64,000 bases of DNA from Tenacibaculum lutimaris (GCF_003610735.1 NZ_RAQM01000006.1:642274-706273); one strand, 5' to 3'. Counted from the stretch's first letter, positions 7,622 to 17,987 are shown. Translations and numbers: made by a program. The notes: generated by a model not told the origin, from the sequence alone.

Positions 7622-8779
7622 ATGCCTTTTTATCATAAATTAGGAAAAATTCCACATAAACGACATATACAGTTTCGTAAGGAAGACGGAAGTTTATATT
7701 ACGAACAATTATTTGGTACGATTGGTTTTGACGGAATGTCTACCAACAGTTATCATGAATACAGACCAACAATGGTCAAAGAAATTCGCAAGCAATACTC
7801 TATTGCGCCTAAAGTAGCAAAAGAAAACAATATTCAATCGTATCGCTTCAGAGGATTTCAAGTTCCACCAGAAAATGACTACTTAAAAAGTAGAAAAGTA
7901 GTTCTTACCAATTCTGATTGTAATATCATTTTATCGGCCCCAAAAGAATCTACTAAAGATTATTTTTATAAGAATACTGATGCTGATGAGGTAATTTTCA
8001 TCCATAAAGGAACGGGGAAATTACGTACAATGTTAGGTAATTTAGATTTCAAATACGGAGATTACTTAGTAATTCCTCGTGGAGTAATTTATAAATTGGA
8101 TTTTGATACAGAAGATAACAGGTTATTTATCGTTGAATCTTATCGTCCGGTATATACTCCAAAAAGATACCGTAACTGGTTTGGTCAATTATTAGAACAT
8201 TCACCATTTTGTGAGCGTGATATTCGCAGACCAGAAGAGTTAGAAACTCATAACGAAAAAGGCGATTTTGTTATCAATGTAAAAAAACAAGATGAAATTA
8301 TTGAAATGGTATATGCAACACATCCTTTTGATGTTGTTGGATACGATGGATATAACTACCCATATGCATTTTCAATTCATGATTTTGAACCAATAACAGG
8401 ACGTATACACCAACCGCCACCAGTACATCAAACGTTTGAAACAGATGCTTTTGTAATTTGTAGTTTTGTGCCAAGGTTATACGATTATCATCCACAAGCT
8501 ATTCCAGCACCATACAACCACAGTAATATTGATTCTGATGAAGTGTTATATTATGTTGATGGAGACTTTATGAGTAGAAACGATATTGCTCCAGGACACA
8601 TTTCGTTACACCCAGCAGGAATTCCTCACGGACCACATCCAGGAGCTGCTGAAAGAAGTATAGGTGAAACTGTAACTGAAGAACTAGCAGTAATGGTTGA
8701 CACTTTTAAGCCATTAAAAGTAACCGAAGAAGCTATGAAAATAGCAGATGAAGATTATTACAAATCTTGGTTAGAATAG
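7622..8779 (+). CDS. hmgA: Homogentisate 1,2-dioxygenase
   Basis: Opens the ring of homogentisate to maleylacetoacetate in tyrosine breakdown. The 385-residue protein starts with the PFYHKLGKIPHKRHIQFR segment seen in the family and has the cupin iron site near the C-terminus (NHSNIDSDEVLYY, HPAGIPHGPHPG). It is somewhat shorter than proteobacterial enzymes (about 430), as is usual in Bacteroidota. The 4-hydroxyphenylpyruvate dioxygenase gene, the preceding step, follows at 84 nt; the two make a catabolic pair. Confidence 0.95.
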   Translation: MPFYHKLGKIPHKRHIQFRKEDGSLYYEQLFGTIGFDGMSTNSYHEYRPTMVKEIRKQYSIAPKVAKENNIQSYRFRGFQVPPENDYLKSRKVVLTNSDCNIILSAPKESTKDYFYKNTDADEVIFIHKGTGKLRTMLGNLDFKYGDYLVIPRGVIYKLDFDTEDNRLFIVESYRPVYTPKRYRNWFGQLLEHSPFCERDIRRPEELETHNEKGDFVINVKKQDEIIEMVYATHPFDVVGYDGYNYPYAFSIHDFEPITGRIHQPPPVHQTFETDAFVICSFVPRLYDYHPQAIPAPYNHSNIDSDEVLYYVDGDFMSRNDIAPGHISLHPAGIPHGPHPGAAERSIGETVTEELAVMVDTFKPLKVTEEAMKIADEDYYKSWLE

Positions 8780-8797
8780 TTCAAAGTATCAATGTGA

Positions 8798-8832
8798 TAA
8801 TTTGAAAATGTGTTTATTCAATTTTCAAATTA
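8798..8832. repeat. Intergenic 12-bp inverted repeat between hmgA and hppD
   Basis: TAATTTGAAAAT (8798-8809) and ATTTTCAAATTA (8821-8832) are perfect inverted copies around an 11-nt loop. There is no T-run long enough to call a terminator. Confidence 0.5.
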
Positions 8833-8863
8833 ACTAATTATTAATTTTTCAAAATAGAGAAAC

Positions 8864-10024
8864 ATGTCAAAAGAAATAAAATCAGTAAACTACGGTTTAG
8901 AAAAAATATTTGAAGGAGCACAAGACTTCTTACCACTTTTAGGAACAGATTATGTAGAGTTTTATGTAGGAAATGCAAAACAAGCAGCACATTTTTATAA
9001 AACAGCATTCGGATTTCAATCGTTGGCGTATAAAGGACTTGAAACCGGTTCAAAAGAAGAAGTAAGTTATGTATTAGTACAGGATAAAATCCGATTAGTA
9101 CTAACTACACCTTTAAACAGTAAGTCACCAATTAATGAGCATATTGTAAAACATGGTGATGGAGTTAAAGTAGTAGCGCTTTGGGTTGAAGATGCAAGAA
9201 AAGCTTACGAAGAAACAACTTCAAGAGGAGCAAAATCATATATGGAACCAACTGTTGAAACAGATGAGCACGGAGAAGTTGTAAGAGCGGGAATTTACAC
9301 TTATGGAGAAACAGTTCATATGTTTGTAGAGCGTAAAAATTACAACGGAACATTTTTACCAGGTTTCCAAAAATGGGAATCAGATTATAATCCACCAACA
9401 GCAGGATTAAAATATATCGATCATATGGTTGGTAATGTAGGTTGGAATCAAATGGATGTTTGGGTAAAATGGTATGAAGATGTAATGGGATTTGAAAACT
9501 TTTTATCATTTGATGATAAACAAATTCATACTGAATATTCTGCTTTAATGAGTAAAGTTATGTCTAACGGAAACGGAAGGATCAAATTCCCAATTAACGA
9601 GCCAGCTGAAGGAAAAAAACGTTCTCAAATTGAAGAATATTTAGATTTTTATGAAGGAGCAGGAGTGCAACACATTGCTGTTGCTACTGATGATATTATA
9701 AAAACAGTAAGTCAATTAAGATCTCAAGGAGTAGAATTTTTATCAACTCCACCAGAAGAATATTACAAAGCAGTTCCTGGAAGATTGGAAGAGTTTAGTC
9801 ATGAATTAAGAGAAGATATAGAAAAGCTAAAATCATTAGGAATTATGATTGATGCTGATGAAGAAGGGTACTTATTACAAATTTTTACAAAACCAGTAGA
9901 AGATCGTCCTACGTTGTTCTTTGAAATTATTCAACGTATGGGAGCTCGTGGTTTCGGAGCAGGAAACTTTAAAGCGTTGTTCGAATCAATCGAAAGAGAG
10001 CAAGAATTAAGAGGAACGTTATAA
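8864..10024 (+). CDS. hppD: 4-Hydroxyphenylpyruvate dioxygenase
   Basis: Converts 4-hydroxyphenylpyruvate to homogentisate with loss of CO2, the step before HmgA. The 386-residue protein has two vicinal-oxygen-chelate domains. The predicted iron ligands are H187 (DHMVGN), H270 (VQHIAVATDD) and E354 (FFEIIQR), followed by the conserved C-terminal GFGAGNFKALFE helix. Length and motif spacing are normal. Product and substrate link it directly to hmgA upstream. Confidence 0.96.
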   Translation: MSKEIKSVNYGLEKIFEGAQDFLPLLGTDYVEFYVGNAKQAAHFYKTAFGFQSLAYKGLETGSKEEVSYVLVQDKIRLVLTTPLNSKSPINEHIVKHGDGVKVVALWVEDARKAYEETTSRGAKSYMEPTVETDEHGEVVRAGIYTYGETVHMFVERKNYNGTFLPGFQKWESDYNPPTAGLKYIDHMVGNVGWNQMDVWVKWYEDVMGFENFLSFDDKQIHTEYSALMSKVMSNGNGRIKFPINEPAEGKKRSQIEEYLDFYEGAGVQHIAVATDDIIKTVSQLRSQGVEFLSTPPEEYYKAVPGRLEEFSHELREDIEKLKSLGIMIDADEEGYLLQIFTKPVEDRPTLFFEIIQRMGARGFGAGNFKALFESIEREQELRGTL

Positions 10025-10051
10025 AATAGTAGTTATAAGAAAAGCAAATTA

Positions 10052-10099
10052 AAAACCGAGATTCAAGACAATTAATGCCTTGTTTCTTGGTTTTGTTTT
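10052..10099 (+). terminator. Imperfect terminator after hppD
   Basis: AAAACCGAGATTCAAG pairs with CTTGTTTCTTGGTTTT with three mismatches, followed by T-rich sequence, about 30 nt after the hppD stop. Confidence 0.55.
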
Positions 10100-10194
10100 A
10101 TACGATGGACAGGTATTTACATATAAAATCTCCTTTCTCATAAGTTTACTTTGTTGTAAAGTGAATTTAAATTAATTATAAAAGAATATCCAAA

Positions 10195-11112
10195 ATGAGT
10201 AAAGAAGAAATATTAAAAGCAATAGAAGAAAAATACGATAAGTTAGGTGTTCCTGTTGAAGCAATGCTAGAAGGATTACTTTGGAGTGAACCAATAACTT
10301 ATTGGGATTATATACAAACAGATGCATTATTAGGACTACAAATTCCAAGAACAACATTACCTGATGAAATGGTTTTTATCATGTATCATCAAGTAAATGA
10401 ATTGTTGTTTAAAATGATTTTGTGGGAAATTGACCAAGTGGCAAAAACAGAAGAAATTACAGCAGAAAAGTTTTCAAAACACTTAATGCGTATCAGTCGT
10501 TATTTCGATATGTTATGTAGTTCGTTTACGGTTATGGGTGATGGTATGGATGTAGAACAATACTTAAAGTTCCGAAATACGCTAACACCTGCAAGTGGTT
10601 TTCAAAGTGCACAATATCGTAAGATCGAATTTGCTTCTACTGATCTTATCAATTTGATAGATGCTCGTTATAGAGACACGATTGATAGAAATTCATCATT
10701 TAAAAATGCTTATGATCACTTGTATTGGCAAGCAGCAGGAAAGAACTATACAACAGGTCAAAAAACAACTTTATTAAATTTGTTTGAGAAAAAGTATATG
10801 GGTGAATTTATAGATTTTATGGAAGACTATAATGATTGTAACCTTTCAAAAAAATTCAAACAACTACCTGATGATGTTCAAGAAAATGAAGAGCTAATCA
10901 AAGCAATGCGTCATTACGATTATACCGTAAATGTAAAATGGGTAATGGCTCATTACAATGCAGCCGGTAAATATCTTGGAGGTGAAGAGGGTGATGTAGA
11001 AGCTACTGGTGGTAGTAACTGGCGTAAATATTTACATCCTAAATATCAGAGAAGAATTTTTTTCCCATACCTATGGAGTGAAGAAGAATTAAAAAACTGG
11101 GGTACTTTTTAA
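10195..11112 (+). CDS. kynA: Tryptophan 2,3-dioxygenase family protein
   Basis: Heme dioxygenase that opens the indole ring of tryptophan to N-formylkynurenine, the first kynurenine-pathway step. The 305-residue protein has the family segments WDYIQTDALLGLQ, the active-site H65 in MYHQVNELLFK, and ATGGSNWRKYL near the C-terminus. It follows the tyrosine catabolic genes on the same strand but has its own 170-bp upstream gap, so it may be separately transcribed. No other kynurenine-pathway gene is visible here. Confidence 0.92.
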   Translation: MSKEEILKAIEEKYDKLGVPVEAMLEGLLWSEPITYWDYIQTDALLGLQIPRTTLPDEMVFIMYHQVNELLFKMILWEIDQVAKTEEITAEKFSKHLMRISRYFDMLCSSFTVMGDGMDVEQYLKFRNTLTPASGFQSAQYRKIEFASTDLINLIDARYRDTIDRNSSFKNAYDHLYWQAAGKNYTTGQKTTLLNLFEKKYMGEFIDFMEDYNDCNLSKKFKQLPDDVQENEELIKAMRHYDYTVNVKWVMAHYNAAGKYLGGEEGDVEATGGSNWRKYLHPKYQRRIFFPYLWSEEELKNWGTF

Positions 11113-11133
11113 CCAGAATAACAATAAAATAAA

Positions 11134-11165
11134 AGCTGTTTAATGTTCTATTAAACAGCTTTTTT
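11134..11165 (+). terminator. Intrinsic terminator after kynA
   Basis: AGCTGTTTAAT (11134-11144) and ATTAAACAGCT (11150-11160) form a perfect 11-bp stem with a 5-nt loop, followed by T5. Confidence 0.9.
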
Positions 11166-11199
11166 GATTTTTGGAATAGTAATTGTTTATCAAATTTCA

Positions 11200-11207
11200 T
11201 AAGTTTG
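11200..11207 (+). promoter_or_regulatory. -7 box deciding the DUF3108 start
   Basis: TAAGTTTG fits TAnnTTTG and ends 6 nt before the ATG at 11214. An in-frame TTG at 11205 lies inside the box and so cannot be a start if this promoter is used. The transcript would be leaderless or nearly so. Confidence 0.4.
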
Positions 11208-11213
11208 AACATT

Positions 11214-11990
11214 ATGAGAAAAAGAATATTATTTTTTACGTTTTTGATTATCGCACAAAGTTTTTTTGCGCAAGAAAACCCAACAGCATATAAAAGTGGT
11301 GAATGGCTTAGATTTGATATGAGTTATAGTGGGTTTTTAAAAGCAGGAACAGCTGTTTTACAATTAAAAGAGAAGAACTTAAACAATAAAAAGGTGCTTC
11401 ATGCTGTAGGAACAGGTAAAACAACGGGCGTTATTAGTTGGTTTTTTAAGGTGGAAGACAAGTATGAAAGTTATTTTGGAATTGATAAAGTTCAACCTTA
11501 TTTATTTAAAAGAAAAATAGATGAAGGAGGGCATAAAAAGAATCGTCATATAACTTTTAATCACAAAAAAAATACGGCTTACGTTCAAGATTTTTTGAAA
11601 CAAAAAGATACATTGATTTCAGTAAAATCTCCTCAAGATATGATATCTACCTTTTATTTCTTAAGAAGTCATAATACAGAAAATATGAAAAAAGGAGAAG
11701 AAATTAAGCTTGATATGTTTTTTGATAATAAAAGCTATCCATTCAAATTACGATTTTTAGGGCACGAAACAGTTAAAACAAAGTTTGGTAAAGTAAAAAC
11801 CCAAAAGTTCAGACCCTTAGTTCAGGCAGGTAGAGTATTTAAAGAAAAAGAGAGTGTAACTATATGGATTTCAGCAGACGATAATAAAATACCTATAAAA
11901 ATGAGGGCTTCCTTAGCTGTTGGATCTTTACGTGCTGATTTAGATGCTTATAAAGGTTTGGCAAACCCTTTTGAAATTGTTGTAGATTAA
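11214..11990 (+). CDS. DUF3108 domain exported protein
   Basis: A 258-residue protein with a cleavable signal peptide (RKRILFFTFLIIAQSFFAQ) and a beta-rich body typical of DUF3108, a periplasmic or outer-membrane-associated family of unknown function. I chose ATG 11214 over an upstream in-frame TTG because it places the signal peptide correctly and the TTG overlaps a probable promoter box. The next gene is an M23 lipoprotein, so a cell-envelope role is likely; that is inference from context. Confidence 0.8.
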   Translation: MRKRILFFTFLIIAQSFFAQENPTAYKSGEWLRFDMSYSGFLKAGTAVLQLKEKNLNNKKVLHAVGTGKTTGVISWFFKVEDKYESYFGIDKVQPYLFKRKIDEGGHKKNRHITFNHKKNTAYVQDFLKQKDTLISVKSPQDMISTFYFLRSHNTENMKKGEEIKLDMFFDNKSYPFKLRFLGHETVKTKFGKVKTQKFRPLVQAGRVFKEKESVTIWISADDNKIPIKMRASLAVGSLRADLDAYKGLANPFEIVVD

Positions 11991-12049
11991 AAAAGTAATA
12001 TATGCTGTTTATGAATTGTTAAAGTGTAAGAAAAAATACTATTTATTTG

Positions 12050-12057
12050 TACTTTTG
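12050..12057 (+). promoter_or_regulatory. -7 box upstream of the M23 lipoprotein
   Basis: TACTTTTG followed by CGC is a TAnnTTTG match 30 nt before the TTG at 12088. It lies inside the longest open frame, which argues that the 24 upstream codons are not translated. Confidence 0.4.
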
Positions 12058-12087
12058 CGCATAAACTCAAATTTAAAGCAGCTTTTT

Positions 12088-13368
12088 TTGAAAAAAATAA
12101 TCATTCCATTTATTATCACGCTTCTTCTATTTTCTTGTAAAGAAGAAAAGAAAGTCGTTATACCAGAACCAGTTGAAATAAAAGAACCAGAACCAGTTAT
12201 AGCTTATGGTTTTAATTTAGATAATTTTACTGTTATTAACGATACGATTAAGGAAGGTGAGAGTTTTGGAGTAATTATGGATAGACATCGTGTGATTTAT
12301 CCGAAGATAAATGAAATAGCTACAAAAATTAAAGATACTTTTGATGTAAGACGAGTTCGATCAGGAAGAGCATACACAATTTTAGCATCTAAAGATACCT
12401 TAGAACAAGCCAAAGTTTTTATTTATAAACACAACAGAGTAGAAGCTACAATCATTGATTTTAAAGATTCTATAATTTCTGCATATAAATACAGAAAGAA
12501 AATTAAAACAGTTGAGAAAGAAATAGCAGGTGAAATTTATTCAAATCTTTCGGTTACGATGGATAGTTTACAATTAAAACCAACACTTACGAATACGGTT
12601 GCAGATATTTATGCATGGACATTAGACTTCTATCGATTACAAAGAGGAGATAAGTTCAAATTGATTTATGAAGAAAAATTTATAAATGATACTGTTTTTG
12701 TAGGTTATGGAGAAGTAAAAGCAGCTGTTTTTAGTCATGGAGGAGAGGATTTGTATGCCTATAAGTTTATAGCAGATTCAATTAAGAAAATCCCTGAGTA
12801 TTATGATCAAGATGGAAATATGTTGCGTCGAGCTTTTTTAAAATCTCCAATTAAATTTCAATACCGAATTTCTTCACGTTATAATTTAAGAAGAAGAATT
12901 AAGTTATATGGTAATAAAGTAAGAGCTCACAAAGGAACTGATTTTGCAGCTAGATATGGAACAGAAATTATGACCACAGCTAGTGGAACAGTTGTAGAGT
13001 CTGCTAGGAGAGGGGGTAATGGAAACTATGTTAAAATAAAACATAATAGTACCTATACAACGCAATATTTGCACATGAAAAGACGTAATGTGCGCGTTGG
13101 AGATTACGTAAAACAAGGAGATATAATAGGTTGGGTAGGTATGACAGGAAATACGAGTGGCCCGCATGTATGTTATCGTTTCTGGAAAAATGGTAGACAA
13201 GTAGATCCGTTTAGGGAAAAGCTTCCTTCGGCTGAACCTTTAGCCGCAGAGATAAAACCTACTTATTTTGAGTTTATAAAACCACTGAAGAGACAATTAG
13301 ACAGTATACAATTTCCTCAACCAGAACCTCTTTCATTTAAAGAAAAAGAAATATTAGCTACGAATTAA
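12088..13368 (+). CDS. M23-family (LytM-like) peptidase lipoprotein
   Basis: A 426-residue envelope protein. From TTG 12088 it begins with a lipoprotein signal, [16 protein letters not shown], and then a long OapA/LysM-like region before the C-terminal M23 domain. The zinc motif HxxxD is present (HKGTD), and YLHM supplies the usual catalytic-side His. The second motif, normally HxH, reads HVC. M23 enzymes cut peptidoglycan cross-bridges or activate amidases. The open frame extends 24 codons upstream, but those codons overlap a promoter box and would spoil the signal peptide. pgi follows after 2 nt. Confidence 0.88.
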   Translation: MKKIIIPFIITLLLFSCKEEKKVVIPEPVEIKEPEPVIAYGFNLDNFTVINDTIKEGESFGVIMDRHRVIYPKINEIATKIKDTFDVRRVRSGRAYTILASKDTLEQAKVFIYKHNRVEATIIDFKDSIISAYKYRKKIKTVEKEIAGEIYSNLSVTMDSLQLKPTLTNTVADIYAWTLDFYRLQRGDKFKLIYEEKFINDTVFVGYGEVKAAVFSHGGEDLYAYKFIADSIKKIPEYYDQDGNMLRRAFLKSPIKFQYRISSRYNLRRRIKLYGNKVRAHKGTDFAARYGTEIMTTASGTVVESARRGGNGNYVKIKHNSTYTTQYLHMKRRNVRVGDYVKQGDIIGWVGMTGNTSGPHVCYRFWKNGRQVDPFREKLPSAEPLAAEIKPTYFEFIKPLKRQLDSIQFPQPEPLSFKEKEILATN

Positions 13369-13370
13369 CT

Positions 13371-14942
13371 ATGCCTTTACTAAATATAAAGCCAACTGAA
13401 ACTGTTGCTTGGGAAAAACTAACAAAACATTTTCAGCAAGCAAAAGAGTATGAGTTGAAAGAATTGTTTCTTAAAAACAAGGACAGAAAAGAAGAGTTTT
13501 CTATTTCTATAGATGAATTGCAAGTTGATTTTTCTAAAAATAGAATTACTAAGGAAACGATAGAATTATTGGTTTCATTGGCTAAAGAAGTAGAGTTAAA
13601 AGATGCCATAGAAAAATATTTTTCAGGAGATAAAATTAACGTTACTGAAAATAGAGCGGTGTTACATACAGCTTTAAGAAGTAGTTCTGATACTCCAGTT
13701 TTAGTAGAAGAAAAAGATGTAAAGCCTAAAATACAAACGGCTTTACGTAAAATGAAAGCCTTTAGTAATAAGGTTATTTCAGGAAAATGGAAAGGTTTTA
13801 CAGGAAAACCTATTACAGATATTGTTAATATTGGTGTTGGTGGTTCTGATTTAGGACCTAACATGGTGGTAGATGCACTTCAATTTTATAAAAATAGGTT
13901 AAACACACACTTTGTATCTAATATTGATGGTGATCATGTAGCAGAAGTTTTAAAAAAAGTAAATCCTGAAACTACTTTATTTATAGTTGTTTCAAAAAGT
14001 TTTACAACTCAAGAAACTATAAATAATGCAAATACAATACGAGATTGGTTTTTAAAATCAGCCACAGTTTTTGATATTTCTAAACACTTTGTAGCTGTAT
14101 CATGTAATATGAAAGCTGTTGATAGTTTTGGAATAGACAAGAAAAATGTATTTCCGATGTGGGATTGGGTTGGAGGTAGATTTTCTCTGTGGTCTGCTGT
14201 AGGTTTGTCAATTTGCTTATCTATTGGTTTTGATAATTTTAAAGAATTATTAAAAGGAGCAGAAACCGTAGACGAACATTTTAGAATAACTGATTTTGAT
14301 AAAAATATTCCAGTTTTACTAGCTTTGCTAAGTATTTGGTATAATAATTTTTTTGACGCTGAAACAGAATTAGTACTTCCTTATAGTCAATATTTAGTAA
14401 AATTTCCAGAGCACTTGCAACAAGCTATAATGGAAAGCAATGGTAAAAATGTTGACAGAAATGGAGAAGAGGTTGATTACCAAACAGGAACTATTATTTG
14501 GGGAGGAACAGGAGTAAATTCTCAACATGCGTTCATGCAGTTACTACATCATGGTACGAAATTAATTCCAGCAGACTTTATAGGTTTTAGAGAACCATTA
14601 TATGATTTAGAAGATCATCATGAGAAATTGATGGCAAATTATTTTGCTCAACAAGATGCGTTAGCATTCGGAAGAACAAAAGAAGAAGCTCATTTAGAGT
14701 TGAAATTAAATAATCAAACAAATCAAATAAATAAGCTTTTACCATATAAAGTTTTTAAAGGAAACCACCCAAGTAACTCTATTTTATTCAATAAGTTATC
14801 TCCGTATACTTTGGGAATGTTATTAGCTATTTATGAACATAAAATTTTTACTCAAGGAGTAATATGGAATATCTTTTCATATGATCAGTTTGGAGTGGAA
14901 TTAGGAAAAGAATTAGCTCAAAAGAACCTAACCAACGATTAA
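13371..14942 (+). CDS. pgi: Glucose-6-phosphate isomerase
   Basis: Interconverts glucose-6-phosphate and fructose-6-phosphate in glycolysis and gluconeogenesis. The 523-residue protein has the SIS-fold signatures [10 protein letters not shown] and [10 protein letters not shown], then [16 protein letters not shown], the active-site ESNGK segment and the C-terminal GVELGK. Length is close to the usual 540-550. It starts 2 nt after the M23 lipoprotein, so the two are probably cotranscribed although they are functionally unrelated. Confidence 0.97.
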   Translation: MPLLNIKPTETVAWEKLTKHFQQAKEYELKELFLKNKDRKEEFSISIDELQVDFSKNRITKETIELLVSLAKEVELKDAIEKYFSGDKINVTENRAVLHTALRSSSDTPVLVEEKDVKPKIQTALRKMKAFSNKVISGKWKGFTGKPITDIVNIGVGGSDLGPNMVVDALQFYKNRLNTHFVSNIDGDHVAEVLKKVNPETTLFIVVSKSFTTQETINNANTIRDWFLKSATVFDISKHFVAVSCNMKAVDSFGIDKKNVFPMWDWVGGRFSLWSAVGLSICLSIGFDNFKELLKGAETVDEHFRITDFDKNIPVLLALLSIWYNNFFDAETELVLPYSQYLVKFPEHLQQAIMESNGKNVDRNGEEVDYQTGTIIWGGTGVNSQHAFMQLLHHGTKLIPADFIGFREPLYDLEDHHEKLMANYFAQQDALAFGRTKEEAHLELKLNNQTNQINKLLPYKVFKGNHPSNSILFNKLSPYTLGMLLAIYEHKIFTQGVIWNIFSYDQFGVELGKELAQKNLTND

Positions 14943-15080
14943 ACTTCAATCAATCGTATTCGTTTTTATTTCTTTAACTTATAGTTAGATTTTGTTAACA
15001 ACTCTTTTAAGGTGTAATTAACTGTTAATCAGTTTCGTTTTGTGTTTTTATTAAATTGTAATGTCTTAATTTCTTGTTAA

Positions 15081-15096
15081 AACTTAACATTAAGTT
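15081..15096. promoter_or_regulatory. Palindromic site upstream of the TonB receptor
   Basis: AACTTAA-CA-TTAAGTT has perfect 7-bp arms. It is 64 nt upstream of the receptor ATG in a 217-bp gap that also holds the palindrome TTGTTAACAA (14992-15001). It could be a regulator site, but the region is AT-rich and the evidence is slight. Confidence 0.3.
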
Positions 15097-15159
15097 AATA
15101 CTAGACATGTGTAAAAGCAGGATATTTGCACCTGCATTTAATAACAATTAGATTAAAAA

Positions 15160-17934
15160 ATGAAAACATTTAAAAATGTATTACTTGTAGCACTGTTTTT
15201 TGCAACAGCTACGGTTTTAGGTCAAACAAAACTTACTGGTAAAGTAGTTGACGAAATGGGGGAACCATTACCAGGGGCTAACGTTGTAGTTAAAGGAACT
15301 ACAAACGGATCAGCTACTGATTTTGATGGAAAATTTATACTAAACGCTAGCTCAAACACAGGAGCAGTAGTAGTATCGTTTGTTGGGTATACTAACAAAG
15401 AAGTATCTTTTTCTGGAACTTCTGATTTAGGAACTATTGCTTTACAGCCATCTAATACTTTAGATGAAATTGTAATTGTTGGTAAAGGAGTTATTGATTT
15501 AGTACAAGAAAGAAAAACGCCTGTAGCTGCGTCCACTATTAGAGCTTCAGAAATTCAAGCAAAATTAGGAAATCAAGAATTTCCAGAAATTTTAAATACT
15601 ACACCTTCTGTTTATGCAACAAAAACTGGAGGAGGTTATGGAGATGGAACATTAAGAGTACGAGGTTTTGGTCAAGTAAATACAGCTGTAATAATTAATG
15701 GTCAGCCAGTAAACGATATGGAAAACGGTAGTGTTTATTGGTCAAATTGGCAAGGTTTATCAGATGTAGCTTCAGGGATTCAAATTCAAAGAGGTTTAGG
15801 AGCTTCTAAATTAGCTGTTCCTTCTGTTGGAGGTACTATGACAATTGTAACAAAATCAACAGATAATAATGAAGGAGGAGCTTTAGCTTCTAGCTTTGGA
15901 AATGACGGATATTATAAAACAACTTTATCATACAACACAGGTGTTAATGAAAAAGGTTGGGCTACTAGCGTTTTAATAGGAAGGTGGCAAGGAGACGGAT
16001 ATGTTGATGGAACAGAAGGAGAAGGATATACATATTTATTTTCTTTAGGTTACAAGCCATCTGAACAACATGCTTTTAATTTTACTTTTACAGGAGCTGC
16101 TCAATGGCATAATCAAAGATCAACAAGTTTATCCATAAGAGATTTTATGAATTATGGAGGAAAAGATTTTAGAAGGTTTAATGCAGATTGGGGTACTTTG
16201 AATGGTGAAGAGTATTCTTTCAGAAGAAATTTTTATAACAAACCAATAGCTACTTTAAACTGGGATTGGAATATTAATGATAATTTATCGTTATCAACTT
16301 CTGTTTATGGTTCTTGGGGACGTGGTGGAGGAACTGGATCAAGAGGTTCAAACTTTGGAATTAACCCATTTAGAAAAGACCTAACAGAAGCAATTGCTGA
16401 TGGTAACTTACCATATAGAAAAACTGATGGGACTATTGATTTTGACGCTGTTGTTGCTAATAACAGAGCAGGTAATCCATATACTGGTGATACAGGAAGA
16501 GGAGCGTACCAAGGATTAATTATAGGTTCAAATGGTTATAGTGAAGATGGAGTAAATAGTAATGTTGCTATTAGAAGAGCTTCGATGAACTCTCATAACT
16601 GGTACGGAGCAATATCTAATTTAAAATACGAATTAAATGACTGGACTTTTGGTTTAGGTGTTGATGTAAGATCATATGAAGGATTCCATTATAGAGTATT
16701 GAATGACTTATTAGGATTAGATGGTTACTATAGTACAGGAAATAAAAACTTAGATACAGGGGTTATTCAAACAGAAACTATTAAAGCTTCACCATTTAAT
16801 GACTCTGGTTTGGGAGGAGCTAAAATTGATTATTACAACGTAGGAGAAGTGAATTGGTATGGAGCTAATGGTTTAGTAGAGTATGATAATAATGATAACT
16901 TATCTGCCGTAGTACAATTTGGTTTATCAAAACAAACTTATACACGAATTGATTATTTTGATCAAATTAATAATGTAGTAAGTGATACAGAATCTAAAAC
17001 AGGAGGATATGTAAAAGGAGGTTTAAACTATAACATTAATGATGCTCATAACGTATTTTTTAATTCAGGTTTAATTAAAAGACAACCTTTCTTTGATGCT
17101 GTTTTTCCTAATTTTTCTAACAATATTAACGAAGATGCAGAAAACGAGACTATCACTTCTTTTGAGTTAGGTTACGGCTTTAAATCTGAGTTTATTGATG
17201 TTAATTTAAACTTATATAACACTACTTGGGCAGATCGTTTTATCTCGAGAACAATTAGAGGAACAGATGCAGTAGATGATGGAACAGCAACTTTTAGCGG
17301 GCTTAAACAAGTTCATTCTGGTATAGAGTTAGAGTATACTATTAGACCTTTTGATAGAATGAGATTAAAAGGTATGGTTAGTGTGGGTAATTGGGAATAT
17401 AAAGATGATGTAACGGCTAGTGTGTTTGATAGTAGTCAAACATTAGTAGACTCAGCTACTTTATATATAGACGGGACAAAAGTTGGAGATGCAGCACAAA
17501 CAACAGCTACATTAGGTTTAAATTATGATATTACGAGTAATTTTGATTTTAGTGCAGACTGGAGATACGCAGCACAATTGTACTCTGACTTCTCTTTTCA
17601 ATTAGACACAAGAAATTGGGCTAACGATGCAGCATTTTTATCACCAAATAATAGAGGCGCTTTAGAGTTACCTAGTTATAACTTATTTGATATAGGTGCA
17701 GGTTATAAACTAAACTTTGATAATGATAGTAGTTTAAGTTTTAGAGTTAATGTTAATAATTTATTTGATACAGAGTATATAGCGGAAGCTAGTTCAAGTA
17801 TTTATACAGATGATACAGATCCACAAGTAAATCCAGTAACAACTGTGAGTACTTATAAAGGGATTGATACTAGAAACCAAGTTTGGTTTGGTTTTGGTAG
17901 AACTTGGAACTTATCATTAAAGTATCAGTTCTAA
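15160..17934 (+). CDS. TonB-dependent outer-membrane receptor with carboxypeptidase-like domain
   Basis: A 924-residue outer-membrane transporter. It has a signal peptide (residues 1-21, ending VLGQ), a CarboxypepD_reg-like domain (about 23-105; GKVVDEMGEPLPGANVVVKG), a TonB plug (about 120-230) and a 22-strand barrel ending in the aromatic LSLKYQF. It is powered by TonB/ExbBD; two tonB genes lie at 55-57 kb. No SusD partner follows, so it is not a standard polysaccharide locus, and the substrate is unknown. The upstream gap is unusually long (217 bp), suggesting its own regulation. A strong terminator follows. Confidence 0.93.
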   Translation: MKTFKNVLLVALFFATATVLGQTKLTGKVVDEMGEPLPGANVVVKGTTNGSATDFDGKFILNASSNTGAVVVSFVGYTNKEVSFSGTSDLGTIALQPSNTLDEIVIVGKGVIDLVQERKTPVAASTIRASEIQAKLGNQEFPEILNTTPSVYATKTGGGYGDGTLRVRGFGQVNTAVIINGQPVNDMENGSVYWSNWQGLSDVASGIQIQRGLGASKLAVPSVGGTMTIVTKSTDNNEGGALASSFGNDGYYKTTLSYNTGVNEKGWATSVLIGRWQGDGYVDGTEGEGYTYLFSLGYKPSEQHAFNFTFTGAAQWHNQRSTSLSIRDFMNYGGKDFRRFNADWGTLNGEEYSFRRNFYNKPIATLNWDWNINDNLSLSTSVYGSWGRGGGTGSRGSNFGINPFRKDLTEAIADGNLPYRKTDGTIDFDAVVANNRAGNPYTGDTGRGAYQGLIIGSNGYSEDGVNSNVAIRRASMNSHNWYGAISNLKYELNDWTFGLGVDVRSYEGFHYRVLNDLLGLDGYYSTGNKNLDTGVIQTETIKASPFNDSGLGGAKIDYYNVGEVNWYGANGLVEYDNNDNLSAVVQFGLSKQTYTRIDYFDQINNVVSDTESKTGGYVKGGLNYNINDAHNVFFNSGLIKRQPFFDAVFPNFSNNINEDAENETITSFELGYGFKSEFIDVNLNLYNTTWADRFISRTIRGTDAVDDGTATFSGLKQVHSGIELEYTIRPFDRMRLKGMVSVGNWEYKDDVTASVFDSSQTLVDSATLYIDGTKVGDAAQTTATLGLNYDITSNFDFSADWRYAAQLYSDFSFQLDTRNWANDAAFLSPNNRGALELPSYNLFDIGAGYKLNFDNDSSLSFRVNVNNLFDTEYIAEASSSIYTDDTDPQVNPVTTVSTYKGIDTRNQVWFGFGRTWNLSLKYQF

Positions 17935-17956
17935 ATTACAAATTAAAAATAATTTT

Positions 17957-17987
17957 AAAAACCACCTCATTAGAGGTGGTTTTTTTA
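17957..17987 (+). terminator. Intrinsic terminator after TonB receptor
   Basis: ACCACCTC and GAGGTGGT form a perfect stem extended by A/T pairs, with a 4-nt loop and a T-run, 23 nt after the stop. Confidence 0.92.

Noticed and set aside
15160-17934. SusC-type polysaccharide utilisation locus
   Set aside because: The receptor has a SusC-like domain order, but no SusD, glycoside hydrolase or sensor gene adjoins it.
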